From positions 62,001-126,000 of the forward strand of contig CAZDVZ010000001.1 in NCBI GenBank assembly GCA_964509125.1: DNA of 64,000 nucleotides. Reading direction: 5' to 3'. The stretch comes from SIG653 sp964509125. GTDB taxonomy: Bacteria > Bacillota > Clostridia > Oscillospirales > CAG-382. The notes under the pieces were generated by a model. The model had not been told where the DNA came from. It did no database searches and saw only the letters and a list, made by a program, of their open reading frames with translations. Below are positions 44,307 through 53,348 of this stretch, piece after piece. Every line of letters starts with the position of its first letter. Position 1 is the first letter of the stretch. The position numbers and the translations under genes are program-made.

Positions 44307-44808
44307 AAACACTGTTTCCTTTATTGTCAATAGCAACGATGAGTGGGAAATCTTTAAAAACGATTCTTTTTACAGATTCGCATCCCAAGTCTTTGTATGC
44401 AATTTCTTCAAGATCAGTTATACATTTGGCGCATAAAGCACCTGCGCCTCCGATAGCGACAAGATAAACTCCACCATATGTTTTTAAAGCGTCTGTAACC
44501 TCTTTTGCACGGTCTCCTTTTCCTATTGTTGCAACAACGCCTTTACTGTGAAGGTATGGAGTAAAAGAATCCATTCGTGAAGATGTTGTTGGCCCAAATG
44601 ATCCGCAAACAGCACCCGGCGGTGTCGGAGTTGGTCCGGCATAGTATATTACTGCGTCTTCCAGGGGAAACGGGGGTATTTCCGAAGCAACTATCCTTTT
44701 ATGCGCCGCATCTCTTGCCGTGTAAGCTGTTCCGGAAAGCAATATTTCGTCCCCTGCGCATAACTCGTCAAGCGCATTTCTGAGTTGAGATGTGTTGTAG
44801 GATTTCAT
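44293..44808 (-). CDS. Class I fumarate hydratase beta subunit (FumA C-terminal type)
   Basis: About 171 residues from the ATG at 44808 (AAAGGA Shine-Dalgarno). Typical blocks are AGDEILLSGTAYTARDAAHKR, YYAGPTPTPPGAVCGSFGPTT, SSRMDSFTP and VVATIGKG. This subunit pairs with the 4Fe-4S alpha subunit to hydrate fumarate or dehydrate tartrate. The alpha gene normally sits directly upstream, but here the upstream gene is DivIVA-like, so the alpha subunit must be encoded outside the window or be absent. Confidence 0.9.
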   Translation of the reverse strand: MKSYNTSQLRNALDELCAGDEILLSGTAYTARDAAHKRIVASEIPPFPLEDAVIYYAGPTPTPPGAVCGSFGPTTSSRMDSFTPYLHSKGVVATIGKGDRAKEVTDALKTYGGVYLVAIGGAGALCAKCITDLEEIAYKDLGCESVKRIVFKDFPLIVAIDNKGNSVYDRP

Positions 44809-44812
44809 AAAA

Positions 44813-45325
44813 TTATCCTTTATAAATGTGTGATGAAATTCTCTCAAGTGCCATTCTGAAAGTTTCTTCCGTCGTATTGAGAAGAGCCATTATTTCTCTT
44901 TCTTTTGCGGAGTATTCTTCAGCGGCTTTTTTTATCCCCTCAGAACTTAATTTGGCGTCGGCAAGAATGCTTTCAACTTGTTCGTTGGCGTTTATCCTTG
45001 CATCTGCAATAATTTTCTCCGCCTTTTTGTTAGCTTCTTCTATAACCTCAGAAGCCTTTACTTCTGCAAGAAGGAGTTTTTCACCCATATCTGTGCAAAG
45101 TTTTTCATATTTTTTCTTTGATTCTTCAAGATCATTGTCATAAGTTGGTGCGGAAACATTTTTTTCTTCACCTTTTTTCGTGAGACGTTTGATCTCGTCT
45201 TCCAAAGCTTTGATCTTTTCGTCTTTTTCGGCTAACTTGGATTCGTTCGCGTCGTTAAGCTGTTTTATAAATTTGTTTACTTCTTCTTTGTCATATCCTT
45301 TTTTGGATTCGGTGAAAACAGGCAT
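44813..45325 (-). CDS. DivIVA-like coiled-coil protein
   Basis: A 170-residue protein. Its N-terminal KKGYDKEEVNKFIKQL resembles the first segment of DivIVA/GpsB, where F17-like residues contact curved membrane; here GYDKEEV is the matching turn. Two long coiled coils follow: ESKLAEKDEKIKALEDEIKRL, and about residues 75-165, rich in Glu, Lys and Ala. DivIVA proteins mark cell poles and septa. It lies 4 nt upstream of the fumarase-beta gene in the same direction. The low complexity makes the exact family uncertain. Confidence 0.7.
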   Translation of the reverse strand: MPVFTESKKGYDKEEVNKFIKQLNDANESKLAEKDEKIKALEDEIKRLTKKGEEKNVSAPTYDNDLEESKKKYEKLCTDMGEKLLLAEVKASEVIEEANKKAEKIIADARINANEQVESILADAKLSSEGIKKAAEEYSAKEREIMALLNTTEETFRMALERISSHIYKG

Positions 45326-45457
45326 GATTTTTCCCCTTTCAAGTATTCATATCTGCATAATAACACATTTTTCGTAAATTGAAAAGGGTTTTTTGGAAAA
45401 TTCTTTATATTTTTTTAAATTTAAAAATATATTGTACCGTGAAAGGAGGGTAAAAGA

Positions 45458-46765
45458 TTGAAGCTAATTGAGCTTGTGTGCACACTTCCTTGTGTTTTGC
45501 TACTTACGGCTTTCGGTATATATTTTACCTTTAAATCGAAATTTATACAGATGCATAGTGTTAAAAAGCTTTTTTCGGGCGAGAAAAACAAAGAGATGTT
45601 TCTTGCCTTTTCAACAGCGCTCGGAGGCACTGTGGGAGTGGGTAGCATTACGGGAATAGGCTATGCCATTTCGGAAGGCGGAGTGGGAAGCATATTTTGG
45701 ATGTGGGTGCTGTCATTTTTCGGCATGGGGATAAAATATGCAGAAACCTATGTAGCGGTTGAGCATCGTGACAAAAATTTGGGCGGCGCAATGGTTGCTT
45801 TAAAAAAATCGGGCTTCCCAAAACTGGGAATTGCTTTCGCTTTTTTGGCATTGTGTGCATCGTTTGGCGGTGGAAATTCAGCTCAAAGCGGTGCAATGTC
45901 AGCGTCATTTTCCTCTGTGGGGGTATCTTCTGTTACTGTAGCTGTCGTTTCTGCTTTACTGCTTTATGCCGTGTTATTTGGCGGTCAAAAACGTATTGCT
46001 AAAGTTAATTCATATCTTGTACCTATAGCTACGGTTTTGTACGTATTGGGAACTCTTTTCATACTTTTTAAAACCGGGAAAAAAATACCTTTTGTGTTGT
46101 CCTCCATTGTGAAGGATGCTTTTGGATTAAAGCAAGTGAGTGGTGGATTTTCTGTATATTTTTTCACCAGGGCTTTAAGAGTCGGAGCTGTTAGAGGCGT
46201 TTTTTCCCACGAAGCGGGAATGGGATCTTCTCCCATTGCTCATGCGGGAGCGGAAAATGCCAAACCGTTCAATCAAGGTATTTGGGCAATAGCGGAAATC
46301 TATGTGGATACATTTGTAGTTGGAACTCTTACCGCGCTTTGCCTTATATGCAATGATACATATTCGGTCTCAGATCTGTTTTTAAAGTTTTTCGGAAGAG
46401 GCGGAGGCATAATTTTTGCATTATTTATTGGTGTATTTGCATTTGCGGCGGTTTTAAGCTGGTGCTATTACAGTGAATCGTGTATTAGATTTTTATTTGG
46501 AAAAAGAAGATTATTTTTTACACTATACAAATTTTTGGCAATAGGCGCTTTTGTGTTTGGATGCGTGGCGCCTATGGAGCTTTCTTGGGGAGCATCTGAC
46601 ATTTTAAACTGCCTAATGACATATCCCAATTTATTTTTACTTTTTATAAAAAGAAAGGAGATATTATATGACGAAGGAGCAGAGAAAAGAAAAAAAATAT
46701 TGGGCAATGCCTGTGAGCGGTGTTTTGACAGAAACAAAAGCCCGTCTTTCGGGATTGAGCGATGA
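45458..46765 (+). CDS. AGCS-family sodium:amino-acid (alanine) symporter
   Basis: A 435-residue membrane transporter with about ten helices. The family blocks FSTALGGTVGVGSITGIGYAIS, FWMWVLSFFGMGIKYAETYVAV and the signature VFSHEAGMGSSPIAHAGAE are present. It imports alanine or glycine with Na+. The start is TTG with AAAGGAGGG 7 nt upstream. The C-terminal ~30 residues are hydrophilic and lie in DNA that also encodes the start of the next gene, an unusually long 98-nt overlap. The helix count is slightly reduced compared with typical 450-480-residue members. Confidence 0.88.
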   Translation: MKLIELVCTLPCVLLLTAFGIYFTFKSKFIQMHSVKKLFSGEKNKEMFLAFSTALGGTVGVGSITGIGYAISEGGVGSIFWMWVLSFFGMGIKYAETYVAVEHRDKNLGGAMVALKKSGFPKLGIAFAFLALCASFGGGNSAQSGAMSASFSSVGVSSVTVAVVSALLLYAVLFGGQKRIAKVNSYLVPIATVLYVLGTLFILFKTGKKIPFVLSSIVKDAFGLKQVSGGFSVYFFTRALRVGAVRGVFSHEAGMGSSPIAHAGAENAKPFNQGIWAIAEIYVDTFVVGTLTALCLICNDTYSVSDLFLKFFGRGGGIIFALFIGVFAFAAVLSWCYYSESCIRFLFGKRRLFFTLYKFLAIGAFVFGCVAPMELSWGASDILNCLMTYPNLFLLFIKRKEILYDEGAEKRKKILGNACERCFDRNKSPSFGIER

Positions 46766-49151
46766 AGAAGCCGGTGAAAGGCTTCTTAAAGACGGAAAAA
46801 ACACTTTTGAAATAAAGAAAAATAAAAGTTTTTTAAAGAAAATTTTCTCTCAGCTTGCGGATAAAATGATAATCATTTTGCTCATAGCCGCACTCATTTC
46901 ATTTGGCGCATCGTTTTTCAGCGGAGAAAAGGATTATGATTGGATAACCATTCTTGCAATTGTTGCGGTAAATTCTATAATCGGAGCGGTTCAGGAAAGT
47001 AAAGCGGAACACGCTATGGAAGCTTTGAAAAAAATGACCGCTCCCGAAGCAACGGTGAGAAGAAACGGAGAGATAATAAAAATACACGCAGAGGATATAG
47101 TAAAAGGTGATATTGTAATTATATCAAAAGGAGATGTTGCTCCTGCGGATATACGCTTAATAAGCGGAGAATTTTTGACAGCCGATGAATCATCCTTGAC
47201 GGGAGAATCTATGGAATCAGAAAAAGATCCGCTTTCTATGTGGGATGAAAATGCGCATATTTCCGATATATCCAATATGCTTTGGGCAGGTTGCCCTGTG
47301 ATTTCGGGTCGCGGAGAAGGCGTTGTGGTTTCTACGGGAATACAAAGCAGAGTAGGTGCAATAGCGCATTCACTTTCTTCGTCGGAGAAAGAAAAAACGC
47401 CTCTTCAAAAGAAATTAGCTTCCGTTTCAACCGTTCTTGGAAACGGAGCGCTTATAATTTGCGCGTTGATCTTCATTTTTTCTCTTTTTAAAAAATTACC
47501 GGCGGCAGAAATGTTTTTAACCTCCGTTAGCCTTGCCGTTGCCGCTATTCCGGAGGGGCTTCCCGCAATCGTAACAGTTGTTTTAAGCCTTGGTATGCAA
47601 AAAATGGCAAAGCGCAGGGCGGTTGTAAAGTCGTTGCCCGCGGTTGAAACTTTAGGATGCGCAGAAGTGATTTGTACCGATAAAACCGGAACTCTCACTA
47701 AAAACAAAATGACAGTAATAGAAGAAGCGGGTGATTTAACCAATATATATAAAATATCACTTCTTTGCAACAATTTTTCTTCTCCTACGGAAAACGCTCT
47801 TAAAGAACGTGCAGAAAATATGGGGAATATGGATCTTTCAAAATATGTCCGCGTGGGAGAGATCCCCTTTGATTCTGTAAAAAAATATATGGCAACGGTG
47901 CATAAGTTTGAAAATGGTTTTTATGTTTCGTTGAAAGGTGCTCCGGAAGCTATTGAAGCATTTTGCCCCGGTACATATTTAAAAAAGGCAGAAGAAATGG
48001 CAGAAAAATCATTGAGGGTAATAGCCTTCGCATGGGCAGAAACCAAAAATGAACCTCTTCTTAAAGATATTTCACGGTTAAATTTTAAATTTGCAGGTTT
48101 ATCCGGAATAAAAGACCCAATAAAAGAAGGCGTTAAGGAATCTATTGAAAAATGCCGCATGGCGGGGATTAAAACCGTTATGATAACCGGAGACAATCCT
48201 CACACAGCTAAAGCCATTGCAACAGAAGCGGGTTTTTCTTCGCCTTATGTTTTAACCGAAAAAGAGCTGATGTCGCTTTCAGCCGCCGAGAGAAAAAAAG
48301 AAATATTAAAAGGCAATGTTTTTTCGAGAGTTACTCCCGAATTCAAGGTGGAAGTGGTGGAGACGTATAAAAATGCAGGTTATACCGTGGCAATGACAGG
48401 CGATGGCGTTAATGACGCACCTGCACTTAAAGCAAGCGATATTGGATGTGCAATGGGAATAAGCGGAACAGAGGTGGCAAAAGAAGCGGCGGATATTGTT
48501 CTCACTGATGATAATTTTGTTACTATAGTGGATGCTGTTGAACAGGGAAGGGGGATATATGCTAATATAAGAAAAAGTGTTCACTTCCTTCTTTCTTGTA
48601 ACATAGGAGAAATTTTAGTTATTCTTTGTGCAATTCTTGCATCAATGCCTTCGCCTCTTGCAGCAATACAGCTTCTCTGGGTGAATTTGGTTACTGATTC
48701 GCTTCCCGCCATAGCACTTGGCGCAGAACAAACGCCCAAAGATGTTATGAAGCAAAAACCCGTTAAGAAAAAAGAAGGCATATTTTCAGATGGAATGGGT
48801 TTTGAGATTGTGTTTGGAGGGGTTATAATTGGAATACTGTCCCTTTCCGCATATATAATAGGTGCAAATTTGGGTGGGCATTTCACAGGGCGCACAATGT
48901 CCTTTGCAGTGCTTTCACTCTCACAACTTTTTCACTCTTTCAACATGAAGAGCGGAGGATTGTTTTCAAATTTGTATCTGTTGGGAGCATTTTTGGTTTG
49001 TTCCGCGCTTCAACTTTCGGTTATAGTTATTCCTTCGCTGAGAGGGATATTTAAGACCGTTGCATTGGGCGGAAAAGAGTGGTGGATAGTTGGAATTTTG
49101 TCTGCGTCCGCATTGATTATCGGGAAAATTTTTAATTGGCTGAAAAAATAA
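46668..49151 (+). CDS. P2A-type cation-transporting ATPase (Ca2+/Mn2+ class)
   Basis: An 827-residue pump. It has an N-terminal cation-ATPase domain (TETKARLSGLSDEEAGERL), actuator motif LTGESME, M4 site AAIPEGLPAIVTVV, phosphorylation loop CTDKTGTLTKNK and hinge MTGDGVNDAPALKASDIG. M5 (LLSCNIGEILVIL) and M6 (LLWVNLVTDSLPAIALG) keep the SERCA-type ligands. AAAGGAG precedes the ATG inside the 3' end of the symporter gene. It is a paralogue of the ATPase ending at 19946 but has no riboswitch. The nucleotide-binding part is short (about 827 against 878 residues in total). Confidence 0.92.
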   Translation: MTKEQRKEKKYWAMPVSGVLTETKARLSGLSDEEAGERLLKDGKNTFEIKKNKSFLKKIFSQLADKMIIILLIAALISFGASFFSGEKDYDWITILAIVAVNSIIGAVQESKAEHAMEALKKMTAPEATVRRNGEIIKIHAEDIVKGDIVIISKGDVAPADIRLISGEFLTADESSLTGESMESEKDPLSMWDENAHISDISNMLWAGCPVISGRGEGVVVSTGIQSRVGAIAHSLSSSEKEKTPLQKKLASVSTVLGNGALIICALIFIFSLFKKLPAAEMFLTSVSLAVAAIPEGLPAIVTVVLSLGMQKMAKRRAVVKSLPAVETLGCAEVICTDKTGTLTKNKMTVIEEAGDLTNIYKISLLCNNFSSPTENALKERAENMGNMDLSKYVRVGEIPFDSVKKYMATVHKFENGFYVSLKGAPEAIEAFCPGTYLKKAEEMAEKSLRVIAFAWAETKNEPLLKDISRLNFKFAGLSGIKDPIKEGVKESIEKCRMAGIKTVMITGDNPHTAKAIATEAGFSSPYVLTEKELMSLSAAERKKEILKGNVFSRVTPEFKVEVVETYKNAGYTVAMTGDGVNDAPALKASDIGCAMGISGTEVAKEAADIVLTDDNFVTIVDAVEQGRGIYANIRKSVHFLLSCNIGEILVILCAILASMPSPLAAIQLLWVNLVTDSLPAIALGAEQTPKDVMKQKPVKKKEGIFSDGMGFEIVFGGVIIGILSLSAYIIGANLGGHFTGRTMSFAVLSLSQLFHSFNMKSGGLFSNLYLLGAFLVCSALQLSVIVIPSLRGIFKTVALGGKEWWIVGILSASALIIGKIFNWLKK

Positions 49152-49159
49152 AAAAAGAA

Positions 49160-49201
49160 GAGTTGTATCGATTATCAAAATTTGATACAACTCGTTTTTT
49201 T
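49160..49201 (+). terminator. Terminator of the AGCS-ATPase operon
   Basis: GAGTTGTATC and GATACAACTC form a 10-bp stem followed by GTTTTTTTT, 9 nt past the stop codon. Confidence 0.85.
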
Positions 49202-49341
49202 TAAACATTAATTAAGCTTTCGGTGTTAAAATACCAATGTAACGGATTTGTTTTTTCTACGTCTAAAAATTAAAGAACTGAACCGATATTGCGTTTGCAA
49301 GACCGATGCAGTTCTCAATTGTATCCCTTGTTTTATGCCAA

Positions 49342-49542
49342 TTACTGAAGATTGTACTTCTTTTTGAATTTATCAACTCTACCGCCGGCATCAACAAATT
49401 TTTGTTTGCCGGTATAGAACGGATGGCATTTGGAACAGATGTCTACTTTAAGACTATCTTTTGTAGAAAGAGTTTTAAATTCTTCGCCGCATGCACAACG
49501 AACTGTTACCTCTTTGAGTACGGGATGGATGCCTTCTTTCAT
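49342..49542 (-). CDS. rpmE: 50S ribosomal protein L31
   Basis: A 66-residue L31 starting MKEGIHPVLKEVTVRCACGE. It keeps the four zinc-binding cysteines (CxC at CAC and CxxC at CSKC) and the conserved SKCHPFYTGKQKFVDAGGRVDKF end (given here in part: HPFYTGKQKFVD). The ATG at 49542 follows GAGGGAAAATTA. This is the zinc-containing (C+) form. Confidence 0.96.
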   Translation of the reverse strand: MKEGIHPVLKEVTVRCACGEEFKTLSTKDSLKVDICSKCHPFYTGKQKFVDAGGRVDKFKKKYNLQ

Positions 49543-49759
49543 TAATTTTCCCTCACTTTCAAGTTGAAACTTTTTTTCATGCTTACGTAGTATAACACTC
49601 TTTTTCGAAAAAATCAATAGCTTTCCAAAAAAAATATTGAATTTATCTGAAAATTATCATTAAAAAAGTTTTAAAACGCATAAAAAAATTGTAAATGCGG
49701 GAAAAATAATAAAATAGGGTAGCTTGAAAAGTGAATTATTAATTTTTTTACATAAAGTA

Positions 49760-49788
49760 TTGATTTTTTATAGATTATGTGGTATTAT
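49760..49788 (+). promoter_or_regulatory. Promoter of the LRR surface protein
   Basis: TTGATT (49760-49765) and TATTAT (49783-49788) have 17-bp spacing, about 120 bp upstream of the start. Confidence 0.55.
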
Positions 49789-49908
49789 AAGTCTTTAGTA
49801 GTGATATGATATCATTGCTGGGATGGTTGTATTTATCGATATTGCTTATTTATCGGTGGTCAACGTATAAATTTTGAAGAGTTATAATGATACGGAGGAT
49901 ATTTTAAA

Positions 49909-52128
49909 ATGGCAAACTATTCAAAAAGCAGTTTAAGGAAAAACTTTATTTTCCTTATGATTCTCATCGCATTAGTGGTATCTTTTACCGCTGTTCTTGT
50001 TGTGAGAACGATTTATATGTCTTCTTCACTTATTAAAGACAAAGATTTTGCCAAGGCTTTTGCAGAAGCACGCGGCGAATTTACCGGCGAGAAACTTTAT
50101 CCGAAGGATATCACCCAGGATATGCTTAATGAATATGAGTATTTTGCATATACTGTAGAGTATGTGTCAGAAGATGGTGTGTATAAAAACGTAGTTTATC
50201 TGGGAGACAGCGTATATGCTGCCGAACAGCTCTCCGAGGCGGAAAACGACGTTGCCGATCTTTTGAAAGATCCTTCCTCAAAAGAAGAAGTATCAGAGGA
50301 GTCTTCAACTCAATCCGAAGATACAATATCCGAAGATACAGCATCTGACGCAGCAGACGATACAACATCCGACACAACAGACGACACAACATCCGACGCA
50401 GCGGACGATACAGCATCCGACACAACAGACGACACAACATCCGACGCAGCGGACGATACAGCATCCGACACAACAGACGACACAACATCTGACGCAGCAG
50501 ATGATACAACATCCGACGTAACAGATGATACAACGGCTGAATCTTCCACAGAGGATTCTATCGTATCAACAGAACAGTCTTCCTCCGATTCCACAGATAC
50601 AACGACGGACGACACCGAAGAAGTACATTATATCAAAATATATATCGATGAGCTTTCACCTGAAATTTTTGAAAACTTTAGAAATCTTAAATATATTTCC
50701 GCTTCCGGTGCAGCTGTAAGACAAAATTGGTATAACTACTATATGTATTATTACTACGGATATTACAGTTCTGTTCCTTCGGAAACTCAGATCGACTTTA
50801 CTGAACTTAAAAACCTTGATTGCTTTAGCAACATGAAAGATCTTAAATATCTCGCTTTGGGATATTCCGGTCTTAATTCACTTAAAGGAATTGAAAATCT
50901 TCCATCTTTGAAATATTTTGAAATTTCAGGAACCGCAGTATCTTCATTCGAAGAACTCACCGCAGAAGCAGTTCCCAATCTTTTCAGCCTGTCTGCTTCC
51001 AATTTAGGCATTTCCGACATTTCGTCTTTGAACGACGCACCCAAGGGAATCCAGACTCTTGATTTGAGCCAAAACAACATTTCCGACATTTCTGTTATTT
51101 CCCAATTTAAAGAGCTCAAGAGTCTCATGCTTTATTACAACGAGATTGAAAATCTGGATGCCGTTAAAGAGCTAACCGAGATAAAGCTTATTAACGCTTC
51201 CTATAATAATATTGAAGATATGTCTTCTGTGGGATCTTTGGTTAATGCAAACACAATAGATCTTTCCAACAATAATATTGTGAAAGTTGACGGAATCGGA
51301 GCGCAAAATACAAAGCTTCAAACTCTCACTCTTTCCGGAAATGAAATCGCAGACTTGGGATCTATTGGTGAAGTTACAGCACTTGTAACTCTTGATCTCT
51401 CCAACAATGCAGAAAAATCCGAAGAAGAAACTTCCGAAGAATCATCAGAAGAAACAGAAGAAGAAAGTGACGCTAAAAAGACACTTAAGGATGTATCTGC
51501 GCTTGCAGGTCTTAAGAATCTCGAAACATTAACCCTTACGGGCAACGCAATTACCGATATTTCTACACTTACAGGGCTTAAGAGTCTTACAACTCTTGAT
51601 GCATCTGACAACGAAATTGAAGTTCTCGGAAAATTATCGGAGAATATGCCCGCTCTTGAAACTCTCACTCTCAGCGATAACAAGCTTTCTGACATTTCCG
51701 CTCTCGAAGGACTTGAAAACTTGAAAGAACTCGACTTGGCAAACAATGCGGACATTTCCGATATTAGCGTATTTGAGAAGTTTGACCCCACAGTTCTTAC
51801 AACTATCGATATTTCAGTTACCGTTGATGGCGAAGAAGAACAGGTAAACGAGAATATTAAAGTTTGGGATGCCCTCAAGAAATATGACGGCGCTACAATA
51901 ACAGGACTACCGGAAGGCTTTGAGTTTGACTCCGACGACTCTTCCGAAGAAGATGAAACCTCTGAAGATGCATCCGGAGATGCATCTTCCGATGAAACAT
52001 CTGAGGAAACATCCGACGATGCTTCCGAGGAAACAACTGAGGAAACATCCGACGATACTTCCGAGGAAACAACTGAGGAAACATCCGACGATACTTCCGA
52101 TGAAACATCCGAGGAAATAAATTCGTAA
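49909..52128 (+). CDS. Membrane-anchored leucine-rich-repeat surface protein with repetitive acidic linkers
   Basis: A 739-residue protein with an N-terminal membrane anchor (FIFLMILIALVVSFTAVLVV). A Ser/Thr/Asp-rich low-complexity linker (residues ~120-240) follows, then about ten internalin-like leucine-rich repeats (for example LETLTLSDNKLSDISALEGL), interrupted by an acidic insert near residue 505. An acidic Ser/Thr/Glu tail of about 60 residues ends the protein. Such repeats bind proteins or glycans outside the cell. GGAGGAT precedes the ATG. The linker is encoded by near-perfect 48-bp tandem repeats, which probably vary in number among strains. Confidence 0.82.
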   Translation: MANYSKSSLRKNFIFLMILIALVVSFTAVLVVRTIYMSSSLIKDKDFAKAFAEARGEFTGEKLYPKDITQDMLNEYEYFAYTVEYVSEDGVYKNVVYLGDSVYAAEQLSEAENDVADLLKDPSSKEEVSEESSTQSEDTISEDTASDAADDTTSDTTDDTTSDAADDTASDTTDDTTSDAADDTASDTTDDTTSDAADDTTSDVTDDTTAESSTEDSIVSTEQSSSDSTDTTTDDTEEVHYIKIYIDELSPEIFENFRNLKYISASGAAVRQNWYNYYMYYYYGYYSSVPSETQIDFTELKNLDCFSNMKDLKYLALGYSGLNSLKGIENLPSLKYFEISGTAVSSFEELTAEAVPNLFSLSASNLGISDISSLNDAPKGIQTLDLSQNNISDISVISQFKELKSLMLYYNEIENLDAVKELTEIKLINASYNNIEDMSSVGSLVNANTIDLSNNNIVKVDGIGAQNTKLQTLTLSGNEIADLGSIGEVTALVTLDLSNNAEKSEEETSEESSEETEEESDAKKTLKDVSALAGLKNLETLTLTGNAITDISTLTGLKSLTTLDASDNEIEVLGKLSENMPALETLTLSDNKLSDISALEGLENLKELDLANNADISDISVFEKFDPTVLTTIDISVTVDGEEEQVNENIKVWDALKKYDGATITGLPEGFEFDSDDSSEEDETSEDASGDASSDETSEETSDDASEETTEETSDDTSEETTEETSDDTSDETSEEINS
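50344..50530 (+). repeat. 48-bp coding tandem repeats (Asp/Thr/Ser/Ala linker)
   Basis: About four units encode variations of DTASDTTDDTTSDAAD. Neighbouring units are almost identical at DNA level, which favours slippage and copy-number change. Confidence 0.85.
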
Positions 52129-52238
52129 TAAAAAAGCAATAAATTACATACATAAATGTTTTGTATAATTGTTACGGTATATTCAGTTTTTCAATTAACC
52201 CAAGAAAGGATAACCGCTTTTGCGGTGCGTGAAATACT

Positions 52239-53318
52239 ATGAAAAAATTAAATTGCGGAATAATTGGTGCTACCGGTATGGTAGGACAGAGATTCATTAC
52301 ATTGCTTGCTAAGCATCCTTACTTTGATATAGCTTTGCTTGCTGCCAGTGTAAGAAGCGCAGGAAAAACATACGAAGAAGCTGTGGGAAACAGATGGCGT
52401 ATGCCTACTCCTATGCCCGAATCTGTAAAAAATATGGTAATTGTTGATGCTTCAAACATAGAAGCTATTGCAGATAAGGTGGATTTTGTCTTTTGCGCGG
52501 TTGATATGTCTAAAGACGAAATAAAAGTACTTGAAGAGGCTTATGCGAAAGCGGAGATTCCCGTAATTTCTAACAATTCTGCAAACAGAATGACTTTAGA
52601 TGTACCTATGGTTATTCCCGAACTTAACCCTCATCACCTTGAAGTTATTGAACATCAGAAAAAGCGTTTGGGAACGACAAAGGGCTTTATTGCAGTTAAG
52701 CCCAACTGTTCTATCCAGAGCTACGTTCCCGCTCTTACTCCGCTTATGAAGTACGACATTTCTAAAATTAATGTTGTTACATTCCAGGCAATTTCCGGCG
52801 CAGGAAAAACTTTTGAAAGCTTTCCGGAAATCGTTGACAATGTAATTCCTTACATTGGCGGCGAAGAAGAAAAAAGCGAAAAAGAGCCTCTTAAAATTTG
52901 GGGTACGCTTGAAAATGGGATTATTATTCCGGCAACTACACCCAACATTTCTGCGCAGTGCATTCGTGTTCCTGCGTCTGACGGACACCTTGCTGCTATC
53001 TCTATAAGCTTTTCCAGAATCAAGCCGAGCGCTGATGAGATTATAGACATTTGGAGAAACTTCCAAGGAAGGCCTCAAGAACTTCAACTTCCCAGTGCAC
53101 CGAAACAGTTCTTGACATACTTTGAGGAGTTTAATCGTCCGCAAACAGGCCTTGACCGCAATATTGAAAATGGTATGGGCATTTCTTTGGGTAGACTCAG
53201 ATCCGATACAGTATTTGACTACAAGTTTATTGGACTTTCTCATAATACTTTAAGAGGAGCTGCAGGCGGCGCTGTGTTAATTGCAGAGCTTCTTTACAGA
53301 GAAGGATATTTGTATTAA
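52239..53318 (+). CDS. asd: Aspartate-semialdehyde dehydrogenase (archaeal/fungal type)
   Basis: A 359-residue enzyme reducing aspartyl phosphate to aspartate semialdehyde with NADPH, for lysine, diaminopimelate, threonine and methionine synthesis. The NADP fold GIIGATGMVGQRF lies at the N-terminus and the catalytic Cys is in AVKPNCSIQ. The catalytic His context RVPASDGHLAAI and ending NTLRGAAGGAVLIAELL are typical. A small hairpin (ACCGC-TTTT-GCGGT, 52213-52226) lies between the AAAGGA Shine-Dalgarno (52205) and the ATG, which would bring the two closer. Confidence 0.94.
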   Translation: MKKLNCGIIGATGMVGQRFITLLAKHPYFDIALLAASVRSAGKTYEEAVGNRWRMPTPMPESVKNMVIVDASNIEAIADKVDFVFCAVDMSKDEIKVLEEAYAKAEIPVISNNSANRMTLDVPMVIPELNPHHLEVIEHQKKRLGTTKGFIAVKPNCSIQSYVPALTPLMKYDISKINVVTFQAISGAGKTFESFPEIVDNVIPYIGGEEEKSEKEPLKIWGTLENGIIIPATTPNISAQCIRVPASDGHLAAISISFSRIKPSADEIIDIWRNFQGRPQELQLPSAPKQFLTYFEEFNRPQTGLDRNIENGMGISLGRLRSDTVFDYKFIGLSHNTLRGAAGGAVLIAELLYREGYLY

Positions 53319-53348
53319 TTCTTTTGTTGCGAAAGGGGCGTTTGGAAA

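Noticed and set aside
50126..50533. Minus-strand frame rich in Arg, Leu and Met repeats
   Set aside because: It is the shadow of the tandem-repeat linker of the LRR gene; the repetitive codons create open frames on both strands.
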